Assembly (NCBI GenBank): GCA_041751875.1
Contig: JBGSIC010000018.1
Coordinates: 123,124 to 187,123, forward strand
Length of the DNA stretch: 64,000 nucleotides
From: JBGSIC01 sp041751875
GTDB taxonomy: Bacteria; Bdellovibrionota; FAC87; UBA2466; JACKAF01
Direction of reading: 5' to 3'
Part shown: one piece after another, positions 51,775-60,350 of the stretch
Numbering within the stretch: the first letter of the stretch is position 1
Layout of the letters: each line of letters begins with the position of its first letter
The notes under the pieces: model-generated
Told to the model about the DNA's origin: nothing
The model's database searches: none
What the model saw: only the letters and a program-made list of their open reading frames with translations
Made by a program: the position numbers and the translations under genes

Positions 51775-52742
51775 GCAGTTTGCTCCGTGAGGGATGCTAC
51801 TTTCAAACGGCGATAATGCTCACGGTACATGCCGTAGCGTGCAGCGACGAGGTGAAGGTAGACGTAAGGCAAGTAGGCGAAAAAGCGTCTCCAGGTACCG
51901 GCATAAAGACAGAGTCGAATGGCGTACCGAATCATATGCAATTGAAACAGAATAAGCCGAAAAAAATTCTTAGGCACATACATGTGGTTCTCGCTCAGCA
52001 CATTGTGAATGAGACACCAACTTTTTCCGTAAGTATAATGCCGGTGAACCGAACTGAGTAAGTGCTTTCGAAAGCGAATCAGGATCGTTACCTGCGGTTG
52101 CAAAATGGGTTTGATGCCCGTCTGGGCGAATCGGTTTCCCAGCTCTGTGTCTTCTCCGGTCGCAAGATCCAAACGAAAAGCGGTAAAGCGGTTGAACAGT
52201 GACCGGCGCATCATGGTGCCACCGGAAATATCGGTGGTGTGAGCGTAGCGGGTCGGTACAGTAGGAAACCGAAAAGAAGTCAGGTGCGACGGCATGGGTA
52301 AACGCTCTGGGAAAAAACAATCGGCCATGTGGTGAGTGTAGAGAAACAAGTTTACCTGCTCGACCAGATTCCCCTTTTTGACTCCGAGTAAGGGTTTGGC
52401 GAGCAGCACAGTAGGATCGTCGAAAAGAGGCACCATCTTTCTGTAGAAATCGGGGGGAAGCTCGTAATCGTCGGCAAAAAAGACCACTAGTTCGCCTGTT
52501 GCTAGGGCCAGTCCGGCGTTGCGTGCTGCTGAGATACCCTGATTGCTTTGGGTGCGGAAGTGAAAGTGAGGCAGCCGGGTTTGGAAGGACCGCAACACCT
52601 CAACGGTGCGATCGGTGGAACCGTCGTTGATGACGATGACTTCGACCTCGTCGCGGGGAAAGTCCATCCGGCAGATGCTCTCAAGAAGGGCGCGAAGGTA
52701 AGATGCCTTATTAAACGTGGGAGTAATAAAGGATAGTTTCAT
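51771..52742 (-). CDS. Family 2 glycosyltransferase, paralogue C
   Basis: A 323-residue GT-A enzyme with FITPTFNKASYL, VINDGSTDRTVEV, GISAARNAGL, VFFADDYELPPDFYRKM, TGEDTELGNRF and SVHRHYTYGKSW. It is the most upstream of the three related transferases. It starts with ATG at 52742, 6 bases after the stop of the oxygenase gene. The three copies have drifted enough to suggest different acceptors or donors. Confidence 0.88.
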   Translation of the reverse strand: MKLSFITPTFNKASYLRALLESICRMDFPRDEVEVIVINDGSTDRTVEVLRSFQTRLPHFHFRTQSNQGISAARNAGLALATGELVVFFADDYELPPDFYRKMVPLFDDPTVLLAKPLLGVKKGNLVEQVNLFLYTHHMADCFFPERLPMPSHLTSFRFPTVPTRYAHTTDISGGTMMRRSLFNRFTAFRLDLATGEDTELGNRFAQTGIKPILQPQVTILIRFRKHLLSSVHRHYTYGKSWCLIHNVLSENHMYVPKNFFRLILFQLHMIRYAIRLCLYAGTWRRFFAYLPYVYLHLVAARYGMYREHYRRLKVASLTEQTA

Positions 52743-52748
52743 AGGACA

Positions 52749-53465
52749 TCAGCGCTCGCGCCAAAGCATCTGAGAGGAAGAGAGCGCTATGTAGGCCGCG
52801 ACCCGTTTATATTTTATCGATCGCACGGGGTTGACTGCGTGCCACGCGTCTTTTGTCTGAAAGGAAATAATGGCTAGGTTTTCTTGTAGGGGGATGCGCT
52901 TAAGGAGTGAATGGGGGTCGCGGTAGATTTCGAACTCGCCTCCCTCCATTCCGTCCTGGCCGGTAAAATAGAACATGATGGAAATAAGACGTTGAGGTCT
53001 ATCGATGTGTACACCGCGCCCGCCGTTGTGCAGCCCGTATCCTACCCCGCCGTAACCAATATCGATGCGGGGGTAGAGATAGAGATTGGTAGCTTCAGGC
53101 CGGCGGCCAATGGGATCTTCGACGAACGAATCGATTTGCAGTTCTCGCGGATCACACTTGAGCTCGCCAAAGTATCCCGAGAAGTGTTCCAGATAGGGGG
53201 ACCAGAACTCTTTCGTAGAGAGGGAGCCGCAAAAGTTTTTCCAGACACTACTTTTTCTCATCTCAACAAAGGACGGATCCCAATAGTGGAGATCGCGGTC
53301 CGAGCGAAAAAAGTGCGGAGCGGTCGTGAAGTCGGGGAGCTCGGCTTTTAAGGCCGCAAATTCGTTTGGGTCTCGGAAAGGGTGCTGCGCATAGAATAAG
53401 CCGTCGGCTGAAGAGGAAAAGGGCAGGAGATCCGCCCGCGCTGACATGCGGAAAAGGTTTATCAC
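52749..53465 (-). CDS. 2-oxoglutarate/Fe(II)-dependent oxygenase
   Basis: A 238-residue protein of the prolyl-4-hydroxylase-like double-stranded-helix type. The Fe(II) ligands are His and Asp in GVHIDRPQR and the distal His in DAWHAVNPV; the 2-oxoglutarate-binding Arg is in YKRVAAYIA. The domain also has GGEFEIYR, as in 2OG-FeII_Oxy families that work on sugars or peptides. The start is GTG 53465 or ATG 53447; neither has a clear ribosome site. In a glycan cluster it may hydroxylate a sugar or a precursor, which is inference. Confidence 0.85.
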   Translation of the reverse strand: MINLFRMSARADLLPFSSSADGLFYAQHPFRDPNEFAALKAELPDFTTAPHFFRSDRDLHYWDPSFVEMRKSSVWKNFCGSLSTKEFWSPYLEHFSGYFGELKCDPRELQIDSFVEDPIGRRPEATNLYLYPRIDIGYGGVGYGLHNGGRGVHIDRPQRLISIMFYFTGQDGMEGGEFEIYRDPHSLLKRIPLQENLAIISFQTKDAWHAVNPVRSIKYKRVAAYIALSSSQMLWRER

Positions 53466-53587
53466 TTTGTGGGATGGAGTGGATCGGGAAACGTTAAAGT
53501 TCCACCTCCTAATATTAGCAAGAAGGCGACGTTTTCGCTCATCTTAAACGCCTTAGTGCGCCGCAGCGCGGAATGCTGCTATGAGCT

Positions 53588-54436
53588 TTAACCTTCCGAA
53601 AGGGTTTTTGCTGTGATTGAGTCCTTTAAATAATTTTCCCAGTGGGTGCCGCGCAGGGCTTTTTCCACTTCTCTGAAGTTGGCAATTGAATCCGCAAGAG
53701 GCCGCCGTTCCTGTCGGACAAGAGGTGAATAAAGACTCCGTTCGGGCACCTGCAGAAAACGCATCAGGCCCGAAAGCTCAGCTTCCGTTTGTGCGATCAA
53801 ATCCTCATAGAATAGGGTGTGACAGGGAACCTGGGCGAATGCTTGAAGCAGTTGTGCCTGCAATCTTTCGCGCCGTTGAAGGTAGGACAGGGTGGCACCG
53901 ATATTAAGCGAGGGCTGCTCGGTGTGACTTACCAAACGCCATTCTTTTGTTTTGAGCGCCAATACATGAGAGAGATAGGCTCGAAGACCGTTACGTCGGA
54001 CCAAGTGAATCAGCTTTAAGCGGGGGGTAGCGAGGAGTGAGGAGAGAAAGTGTCTTGCTGTTCGCGAGCCCTCCAGATGCTCATAGAGTATCTTAACGCC
54101 CACGGCTCGAGTGTTTTCCTGGTACCCACCATAAACAAAACATTTAACAAATGTCGCCGGGAAAAAATTACGAAAAAGAAGTTCTCCTTTTGCGGTCCAC
54201 TTAAAGATGCCACCGAAGGATTTTTGATCCAAAGGCAGTTCTATGCGACGTCGATGAAGTAGCTCCTGATGACAAACGATAGCGGGATGCGAACTTAGTA
54301 AGCTTTGCAACCACGTGGATCCACTACGGGGAGCAGAGAGAATGAGAAAAGGAAGATAATCGTGGTGACTGCCCGCAAGGTTTTCACGGAGTCGAAGCAA
54401 ATTACTGGAAGCGACAATTATATTTTTCCATCCCAT
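53588..54436 (-). CDS. PAPS-dependent sulfotransferase
   Basis: A 282-residue sulfotransferase. The 5'-phosphosulfate loop is LSAPRSGSTWLQSLL (residues about 33-47), and the 3'-phosphate site is LIHLVRRNGLRAYLSH. A FVKCFVYGG strand and a C-terminal W-E-N-Y-L segment complete the fold. It would transfer sulfate from PAPS, probably to a sugar of the glycan made by the adjacent transferases. It lies 120 bases upstream of the oxygenase gene and about 65 bases downstream of the kinase gene, both on the same strand. No sulfate-activation genes are in the window. Confidence 0.85.
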   Translation of the reverse strand: MGWKNIIVASSNLLRLRENLAGSHHDYLPFLILSAPRSGSTWLQSLLSSHPAIVCHQELLHRRRIELPLDQKSFGGIFKWTAKGELLFRNFFPATFVKCFVYGGYQENTRAVGVKILYEHLEGSRTARHFLSSLLATPRLKLIHLVRRNGLRAYLSHVLALKTKEWRLVSHTEQPSLNIGATLSYLQRRERLQAQLLQAFAQVPCHTLFYEDLIAQTEAELSGLMRFLQVPERSLYSPLVRQERRPLADSIANFREVEKALRGTHWENYLKDSITAKTLSEG

Positions 54437-54502
54437 AGTCTAGACTCTCGCCGGTAATTATAGAGGAGGTGGCGGATAAGGCCCTGGGGGAGTGCGTTAA
54501 CT

Positions 54503-56218
54503 TTAGGGTTCTGGGGGGGAATCTTCCGCGTCGAAATAGCGCTTCGCTGAAGCTTTGTAGATCGCCTCACTGATTTTACCTGCGGCGTGCAGATCTTTGA
54601 CCTGCTCAAAAAACGGTCGGTAATGTAAGAACATATGCGAATCAAAGTCGTTGAGAGAGGCTGCACCACCACTTAGAGAGTTGACAGCACTTTCGTAGAC
54701 TTCAAAGGCGCCCAGTGCAATTTCTCCCAGTAATTTGGGATCGCTAAACAACTTACCTGCGCCGCTATCAAAATGTTCCACTGTGTACCGCGAACTGAGT
54801 ACCTCGATGGCGGTTTCTTTGCGGACGATCTCGCCCGTCCTTGTGAAGCGCGCGCCGAGAGAAAGCAATCGTGTTCCGTACCAGGGTAAGAACTCCTTGG
54901 GCGGTAAATTGCGTGCCTTTGTCTGCAAGTCTTTCCACTCTTTGATATCTTTCGGCAACCGACTCCATTCGGCTGTCGCGACTTGGCGCTGGGCAGGGTC
55001 CATATGTGATGTCTCAATCGCGTATTTCACTTCGGCTACGGCCAGACGGTCTTTAGGGTCAAAATTTTCCGGTGCAAAAAGGCGTTTGTAACGGAAGCTT
55101 TCCCCCTCGGATCCCCAGCTGGCGAGGCGCAGCTCCGCCGAAAGCTTTCTCAGGGCGAAGAGATCATCCGCTTCCTTGGCGGGTTTGCCTCGAATCTGAT
55201 TAGGGCCGGCAAAACCTCGCGAACCGGAGTAGATGCCTTCGGCGCCCGGGTAGATAAATCCGGTGGCTTCGGGAGTGGTACCAATTTTTTGCGCAGACAA
55301 ACCCCAATCCGCAACGTGAACCGTACCGTCCGCTTGCCACAAAACGTTTGCGGGACGAATGTCTCGGTGAATGATTCCTTTGGCGTGGGCCGCTTCCAGA
55401 GTTTGTGCGACGTCGTCGAGCACTCCCAAGATGCGTTTTTCGATTTCCTTGGGAGAGTCCATTGTGTTTTCTGTGGAAGGTCCGAATAGATTTTGTTGCA
55501 TGTGGTGATGCAGCGAATGGGCGGGTTCATCAGAGCCCTCCGATTCAGGGATAAACCGCATTTCGATACCGCGCGTACTACCGGCGAGCACGATCCCTTT
55601 GGTTTCCGCAGCAACGTGCGGAACATTTTGGGTGGCTAGTTCGCCGAGGAAACGCGCTTCTTGGCCAATCAGAAAGTCATGGTAGTCAGCATCATCGAGG
55701 GGAAACTTGAGCGCCACAAGCGTTCCGTCGGAACGCTCGGCTCGCCAAACCACCCCTTGGCCGCCCATTCCTATCACCTTTAAATTTTTGTATCCCGTCT
55801 GTTCAAGTTGCGCGGCAATGATCTGTTGCCGGGCTTTTTTATTTGATAGGCGCGTTTTGAGAGTTTCAAGTTCTTCGGGCCGCAGTTCCTTGAGTTTACT
55901 TTCTGCGATGTGAGACCCATCGGGTCGCATCGTAATACGCCGCAGAGTGAGCGAACCGTCTTCGTTCTGAACGAGGAATCCCGAACCGCCGTCCTTGAGT
56001 GGCACCATCGCGACGGGGTCTTCGTGGTGCGGTTGGTAGTGGAGTTTGGGCTGGACTCTGGCTTCGCCGGGAACGGCGGTGGTCGCCAGGCGGAGAGCTA
56101 CGGGTTGTTCAGCTAATGCTTCAAACTGACAGCGGGTGAGGGAAGTCGGAGGATGGAAAGCAAGCGCTCCCCCACTAAAAAGGCCGACCGCTAAGCTGAA
56201 GACAATAAACTTCATCAT
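54503..56218 (-). CDS. Ser/Thr protein kinase with a predicted signal peptide
   Basis: A 571-residue protein from ATG 56218 (or 56215). Residues 1-20 (MMKFIVFSLAVGLFSGGALA) are a clean signal peptide. After about 125 residues of unknown sequence comes a eukaryote-like kinase domain: glycine loop GMGGQGVV (150-157), catalytic lysine VALK (171), HRDIRPAN (284-291), the metal-binding Asp in ADWG (304-306) instead of DFG, and the APE region weakly as FAGPN. It thus has the essential residues but lies on the export side. The C-terminal 200 residues are helical and unknown. It is divergent from the MGT gene. Confidence 0.85.
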   Translation of the reverse strand: MMKFIVFSLAVGLFSGGALAFHPPTSLTRCQFEALAEQPVALRLATTAVPGEARVQPKLHYQPHHEDPVAMVPLKDGGSGFLVQNEDGSLTLRRITMRPDGSHIAESKLKELRPEELETLKTRLSNKKARQQIIAAQLEQTGYKNLKVIGMGGQGVVWRAERSDGTLVALKFPLDDADYHDFLIGQEARFLGELATQNVPHVAAETKGIVLAGSTRGIEMRFIPESEGSDEPAHSLHHHMQQNLFGPSTENTMDSPKEIEKRILGVLDDVAQTLEAAHAKGIIHRDIRPANVLWQADGTVHVADWGLSAQKIGTTPEATGFIYPGAEGIYSGSRGFAGPNQIRGKPAKEADDLFALRKLSAELRLASWGSEGESFRYKRLFAPENFDPKDRLAVAEVKYAIETSHMDPAQRQVATAEWSRLPKDIKEWKDLQTKARNLPPKEFLPWYGTRLLSLGARFTRTGEIVRKETAIEVLSSRYTVEHFDSGAGKLFSDPKLLGEIALGAFEVYESAVNSLSGGAASLNDFDSHMFLHYRPFFEQVKDLHAAGKISEAIYKASAKRYFDAEDSPPEP

Positions 56219-56361
56219 TGGTTTAAAAAGGTGCAGACGCGCGGCAGGTTTATGCTTGCAGAAAACTGCAACCATAATGCCACAGTTACGTGCCTGCCAG
56301 AGGTGGTGTATGCAGGAAGTATGCGCTTACTAATGGAGCGCACGACCAGAAAGAGATCGCT

Positions 56362-57561
56362 ATGGCTAGAAACGTGAGAAAAGCGCACTTTTACTCTCTT
56401 CCCGCGTATGGCCACGTGAATCCCACCCTCGAGGTGGTGCGAGGCTTAGTCGAAAAGGGAGAGCGTATTAAATATTATACGAACCCCGAGTTTTTTCCGC
56501 TGATCAAGGAGGTCGGCGCAGAGCCTATCGCTTACCACGACATGCCTTCGGCACGCGATTTACCCGTACACTTTCTTCAGAACTTTTTTTTATTGGGCAA
56601 CGAGGTCATACGATTGACCGAAAAAGTTACACCGCTCCTAATGGAGGAAGCGATGAACGATCGACCCGACTACGTTCTACACGATTCGATGGCACTTTGG
56701 GGTGCGGTAGTGGGGAGATCGCTTAGTTTGCCCACAATCGCGTCCATTCCCACTTTCGTTTTGGGAGTTGAAGGACAGAAGATGCCTCTGCGGGATCAAC
56801 TTGCAGGCGCTTCGATGGCGCTCGCCGCGCCCAAAGCAGTTTGGAGTCTGTGGTCGGGGGCCAGGAGAATTGCCAAAAGATACAATGTGCTGGCGCCGTC
56901 ATTCGCGCAAACCTTGTGCGCGGTAGAGGATTTCAACATCGTTTATACCTGCGAGGCGTTGCAGCCCGCGGTACCGAACCAAAAATCCTATGCGTTTGTC
57001 GGTCCGAGCGTGCGTTCGGAGAACGAGCCACTGGATCTCATTTTGAGTTCCGATGTGACTGTGTATATCGCGTTGGGAACGGTCAACAACCGCGACCGAC
57101 AGTTTTACAAGAATTGTTTTGAAGCTTTTGAAGACTGGAAAGCGCAGTTCTTTATATCGGTCGGCGACGAAAAAGATCACTTAGGACAGATTCCCCACAA
57201 CTTTGTTGTCCGGGACCGTTTTCCGCAAACAAAGATTTTGCCTCACGCAAAAGCGTTCATCACCCATTGTGGAATGAACAGCGTTCACGAAGCGCTTAGC
57301 ATGGGCGTACCGCTTGTCTTGATCCCCAGCACACCCGAGCAACGTCTGGTCGCTGAGCAGGTGAGTGGGACAGGAGCGGGCTATTACCTAAAGGAGCGCG
57401 TTACGGTGGAATCGCTAAGAGCCGCCCTATCGGATGTGTTGGAACAAGAGTCGTATCATCATGCTGCGCTTCGCATGAAGGAACGGTTGGGAGAGGCGGG
57501 CGGTGCCCCTAGAGCTGTCGACGAAATTATGAAGTTCGTCTCCCAGCAAATTCCCTCTTAA
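56362..57561 (+). CDS. MGT-family (GT1) glycosyltransferase
   Basis: A 399-residue GT-B enzyme of the macrolide-glycosyltransferase/UGT type. The N-terminal SLPAYGHVNPTLEVV is the family's acceptor-side start; the C-terminal nucleotide-sugar signature is AFITHCGMNSVHEALSMGVPL with LIPSTPEQ. These enzymes glycosylate small lipophilic molecules such as macrolides, flavonoids and carotenoids. Being next to a polyprenyl-synthase homologue makes an isoprenoid acceptor conceivable. AAAGAG lies before the ATG. It converges on the polyprenyl-synthase gene. Confidence 0.9.
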   Translation: MARNVRKAHFYSLPAYGHVNPTLEVVRGLVEKGERIKYYTNPEFFPLIKEVGAEPIAYHDMPSARDLPVHFLQNFFLLGNEVIRLTEKVTPLLMEEAMNDRPDYVLHDSMALWGAVVGRSLSLPTIASIPTFVLGVEGQKMPLRDQLAGASMALAAPKAVWSLWSGARRIAKRYNVLAPSFAQTLCAVEDFNIVYTCEALQPAVPNQKSYAFVGPSVRSENEPLDLILSSDVTVYIALGTVNNRDRQFYKNCFEAFEDWKAQFFISVGDEKDHLGQIPHNFVVRDRFPQTKILPHAKAFITHCGMNSVHEALSMGVPLVLIPSTPEQRLVAEQVSGTGAGYYLKERVTVESLRAALSDVLEQESYHHAALRMKERLGEAGGAPRAVDEIMKFVSQQIPS

Positions 57562-57608
57562 GCGTTCTCACAGGGGGCGCAGCCTTGATGCTTTCTGGCC
57601 CGATGTCG

Positions 57609-58574
57609 CTACGGTTGGGCGATCCGGTCTGAAAGTTCGAGCAGTGAGCGTAGGCACTGTTTTCTAAAAGGGGTGTTTCCTTCTGAGGGCAGGAGAGCCT
57701 TTTCAAGGTGGGTGAGCTTTTGTTGAAGCGTTGCGATCTCTAAGTCTATACGCTGCTCAGCCAGCTTTAATCCGTGATTGATTCCCCTATCGAGGTCCCC
57801 ATTCAGCGGAGATTGGTGAAGATGCTCGGCAGCCTTCATCAAGACAAAATTAATCTCTCCGCGCTCATCTCCATCTAAAGTGTCATCTCGAATCTGAAAC
57901 GCTGTGCCCAGAAGCGTGCCTATCTCATTTAGCGAGGTGAGTACTTTGTCCTCGGCCCCCGCCAACTGAGGTCCGGCCGCGAGGCTCCAGGCAAAAAGCT
58001 TTCCGGTCTTAAGGAGAGCGACTTGTCCGTATTCGTCCTCGGTATAGGTACCCCGAGAAATCAGTTCATTTTGTAGGAACTCGCCTTCGGCCATCCCCTT
58101 GATTACCTCCAGAATTTTTCTGGTGAGATTCCCGCTGGGATCGGTTTCAAGGGTTCGATCAATCATCTCCGCAAGCATCCAGTCCCCCAGCAGTATGGCC
58201 TGAGTGATCGACGTCATCTTCCATACAGTGGGAAGTCCACGCCGCGAGACGGAATCGTCAATGATGTCATCGTGCACAAGCGATGCAGTGTGAGTCCATT
58301 CGGCAGCACACGCCAGAGAATTAATGTCTTCGGGCGAAATCCCCACCAGGCCGCCTCCCAAGTAACACAAGAGAGGGCGCAGTCGCTTTCCTCCGCTCAG
58401 CACTCGAGTCTCCAGCAACGCGCGACCCGTGGCCGAGTAGGGATCGGGTTCGAAAAAGTTCTCCGAGGTAAGGAAAGGGCGGATTGATTCAGGAACATAA
58501 AAAGGGAGAGCCCACGCGGGCAGGCACAACAAGAGGCAAGCGACGGAAAACGAGCGGAAAGGGGTGGTTTTCAC
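57609..58574 (-). CDS. Polyprenyl-synthase-like protein with an N-terminal signal-like segment
   Basis: A 321-residue trans-isoprenyl diphosphate synthase homologue. SGGKRLRPLLCYL, the first Asp-rich motif HDDIIDDSVSRRG and the second QIRDDTLD are intact, so prenyl transfer is plausible. After the second motif the usual GKxxxxDxxxGKxT(L/Y)P block is missing and replaced by a different sequence with EINFVLMKAAEH. The N terminus (FRSFSVACLLLCLPAWA) reads as a signal peptide, unusual for a family that uses cytosolic substrates. The start is a GTG without a clear ribosome site, so the N terminus is uncertain. Confidence 0.8.
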   Translation of the reverse strand: MKTTPFRSFSVACLLLCLPAWALPFYVPESIRPFLTSENFFEPDPYSATGRALLETRVLSGGKRLRPLLCYLGGGLVGISPEDINSLACAAEWTHTASLVHDDIIDDSVSRRGLPTVWKMTSITQAILLGDWMLAEMIDRTLETDPSGNLTRKILEVIKGMAEGEFLQNELISRGTYTEDEYGQVALLKTGKLFAWSLAAGPQLAGAEDKVLTSLNEIGTLLGTAFQIRDDTLDGDERGEINFVLMKAAEHLHQSPLNGDLDRGINHGLKLAEQRIDLEIATLQQKLTHLEKALLPSEGNTPFRKQCLRSLLELSDRIAQP

Positions 58575-58680
58575 GGGGGAGAACTAAACCCAAAACAACC
58601 GAGCGATCAAGGGAAAACACGAACTCAGGTTCCTTTTCCGCAACGGTTGCCATCCGGCGACTAACTGACGAAGATGGGAC

Positions 58681-60333
58681 GTGGGTCAGAAATACTTAAA
58701 ATGGCAAGCTCGTTCCGGACGCGTTCCGTCGTCCTATGATCAGCTTCAAAACTTACTTCTCCAAAACCGTTCCTTCGATCGTATCGAGGATCTGGTGTAC
58801 GGAGACCATGGCATGGACCGTGCGCGCGAAGCCATTGCGAATGCCATCCGAGAGAACAAGCGCATTGCGCTCTACGCCGATTACGATGTCGACGGCACCA
58901 TGAGTTGTGTGAGCTGGATTTGGTTCTTCGAAGCGATCGGCTTTAAGAACTATGTCCATTACATCCCCTGTCGGTTCAAAGAGGGCTACGGTGTTAACCT
59001 CGAAGCCGTACGTTACTTGATAGACAAAGAAAAAGCGCAGCTCATCATCACAATGGATACAGGTATCACCGCCAACGAAGAGGCGGCCTATTGCAAAGCG
59101 CAAGGGGTAGAATTTATCTGCACCGATCACCATGTGATCCAGACCGATAAGATGCCAGACTGTATTATTCTCAACCCAAAGCAGCACCCCGATCCGCTTT
59201 ACCAGCAGCTCTGTGGATGCGGTATCACCTTCGTGCTCATTCGCCAGCTCGGAAAGGACATGAAGATCCCTGCTGAGCTGTGGAATGATCTTTTGGCTCT
59301 TGCGGGAATGGCGACCATTTGTGACGTCGTTCCTCTTAATAGCGTGAATCACCGCTTGGCCCAACTTGGGGTGCGCGCTTTGATGCGCAGCCGGCGGCCC
59401 GTCATTGCTCGCTTGCGTGAAGCTGCCTCTCTAGCCAAAGGCATGGATGAAAAGGATGTCGGTTTTCGACTGGGGCCGCGAATCAATGCCGTAGGCAGAC
59501 TGGGGCACGCTGATCAGGTGGTTGCTGCGTTTATCAAAGAAGACCCTTCCGAACTGATTGAGCACATGAATCGCTGCAATGAAGAGCGGAAAAAGATTCA
59601 GGCGGAAATTGTCGTCGACGCGGCAGCGCAGGCGCACGAATACAGCGCGGCCCCGATCCTGTTTTTGGGGGGCGATTGGCACCCGGGTGTGGTCGGGATT
59701 GCAGCGAGTAAAATTGCCGAGAAGTTTTGGAAACCTACCTGGCTCTTTCAACGTAAAGACGGAGTGGGCCGGGGGTCGGCGCGGTCGATTCCGGGTTTTG
59801 ACGTCACGGAAGCTATGGGCGCAGTGAAGCACTTGTTTAAGAAATTCGGTGGCCATACCGCAGCGGGTGGCTTTACGTTCGAACTTGAGAATGAAAAAGC
59901 GATTCGCGAAGGTCTATGTAGCTACGCCGAGGGGAAGCAAAAAGAGTACCCCTCCATGTGGGAGAGTCAGATTGCCTATGACTGTGAGCTTCCTTTGGAA
60001 CTTGCCGACATGCCACTTTTAGAGACACTCGATTCACTAAAACCTTTCGGACATGGGTTTGAAGAACCGCGTTTTGCTATTGAAGCAGAAGTGAAGCGCG
60101 TACAATATTTCGAAGACAAAATGACGGGGGAGCCGAAGCACACGGCCGTTCATGTGCAAACACCTACACGCGGGGTTCAGAAGCTGATGTTCTTTCATGA
60201 AGTCGTCGAGCTGTTTGAACCTGGTGATCGGGGACGGTTTATTGTGGCCGCCACCCGAAACACTTTTCGCGGAAACACCTCACTGTCTCTTTTGGGGCAT
60301 GACTTTGAGTGCGTGCAGAGAGCTGCGCGCTAG
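58681..60333 (+). CDS. recJ: Single-stranded-DNA-specific exonuclease RecJ
   Basis: A 550-residue DHH-superfamily nuclease that degrades single-stranded DNA 5' to 3' in recombination and repair. Metal-binding motifs are YADYDVDGT (DYDVDG 67-72), MDTGIT (126-131), TDHH (149-151) and, in the DHHA1 half, WHPGVVGIAASKIAE with FGGHTAAGGF. The GRINAVGR-type element is present as GPRINAVGRLG. A C-terminal OB-like part is included. It starts with GTG at 58681. The next gene begins shortly after its stop. Confidence 0.94.
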   Translation: MGQKYLKWQARSGRVPSSYDQLQNLLLQNRSFDRIEDLVYGDHGMDRAREAIANAIRENKRIALYADYDVDGTMSCVSWIWFFEAIGFKNYVHYIPCRFKEGYGVNLEAVRYLIDKEKAQLIITMDTGITANEEAAYCKAQGVEFICTDHHVIQTDKMPDCIILNPKQHPDPLYQQLCGCGITFVLIRQLGKDMKIPAELWNDLLALAGMATICDVVPLNSVNHRLAQLGVRALMRSRRPVIARLREAASLAKGMDEKDVGFRLGPRINAVGRLGHADQVVAAFIKEDPSELIEHMNRCNEERKKIQAEIVVDAAAQAHEYSAAPILFLGGDWHPGVVGIAASKIAEKFWKPTWLFQRKDGVGRGSARSIPGFDVTEAMGAVKHLFKKFGGHTAAGGFTFELENEKAIREGLCSYAEGKQKEYPSMWESQIAYDCELPLELADMPLLETLDSLKPFGHGFEEPRFAIEAEVKRVQYFEDKMTGEPKHTAVHVQTPTRGVQKLMFFHEVVELFEPGDRGRFIVAATRNTFRGNTSLSLLGHDFECVQRAAR

Positions 60334-60350
60334 AAAAGGAAACGTACTTC

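Noticed and set aside
58753..59364. 203-codon minus-strand frame
   Set aside because: Antisense shadow of recJ; no homology or ribosome site.
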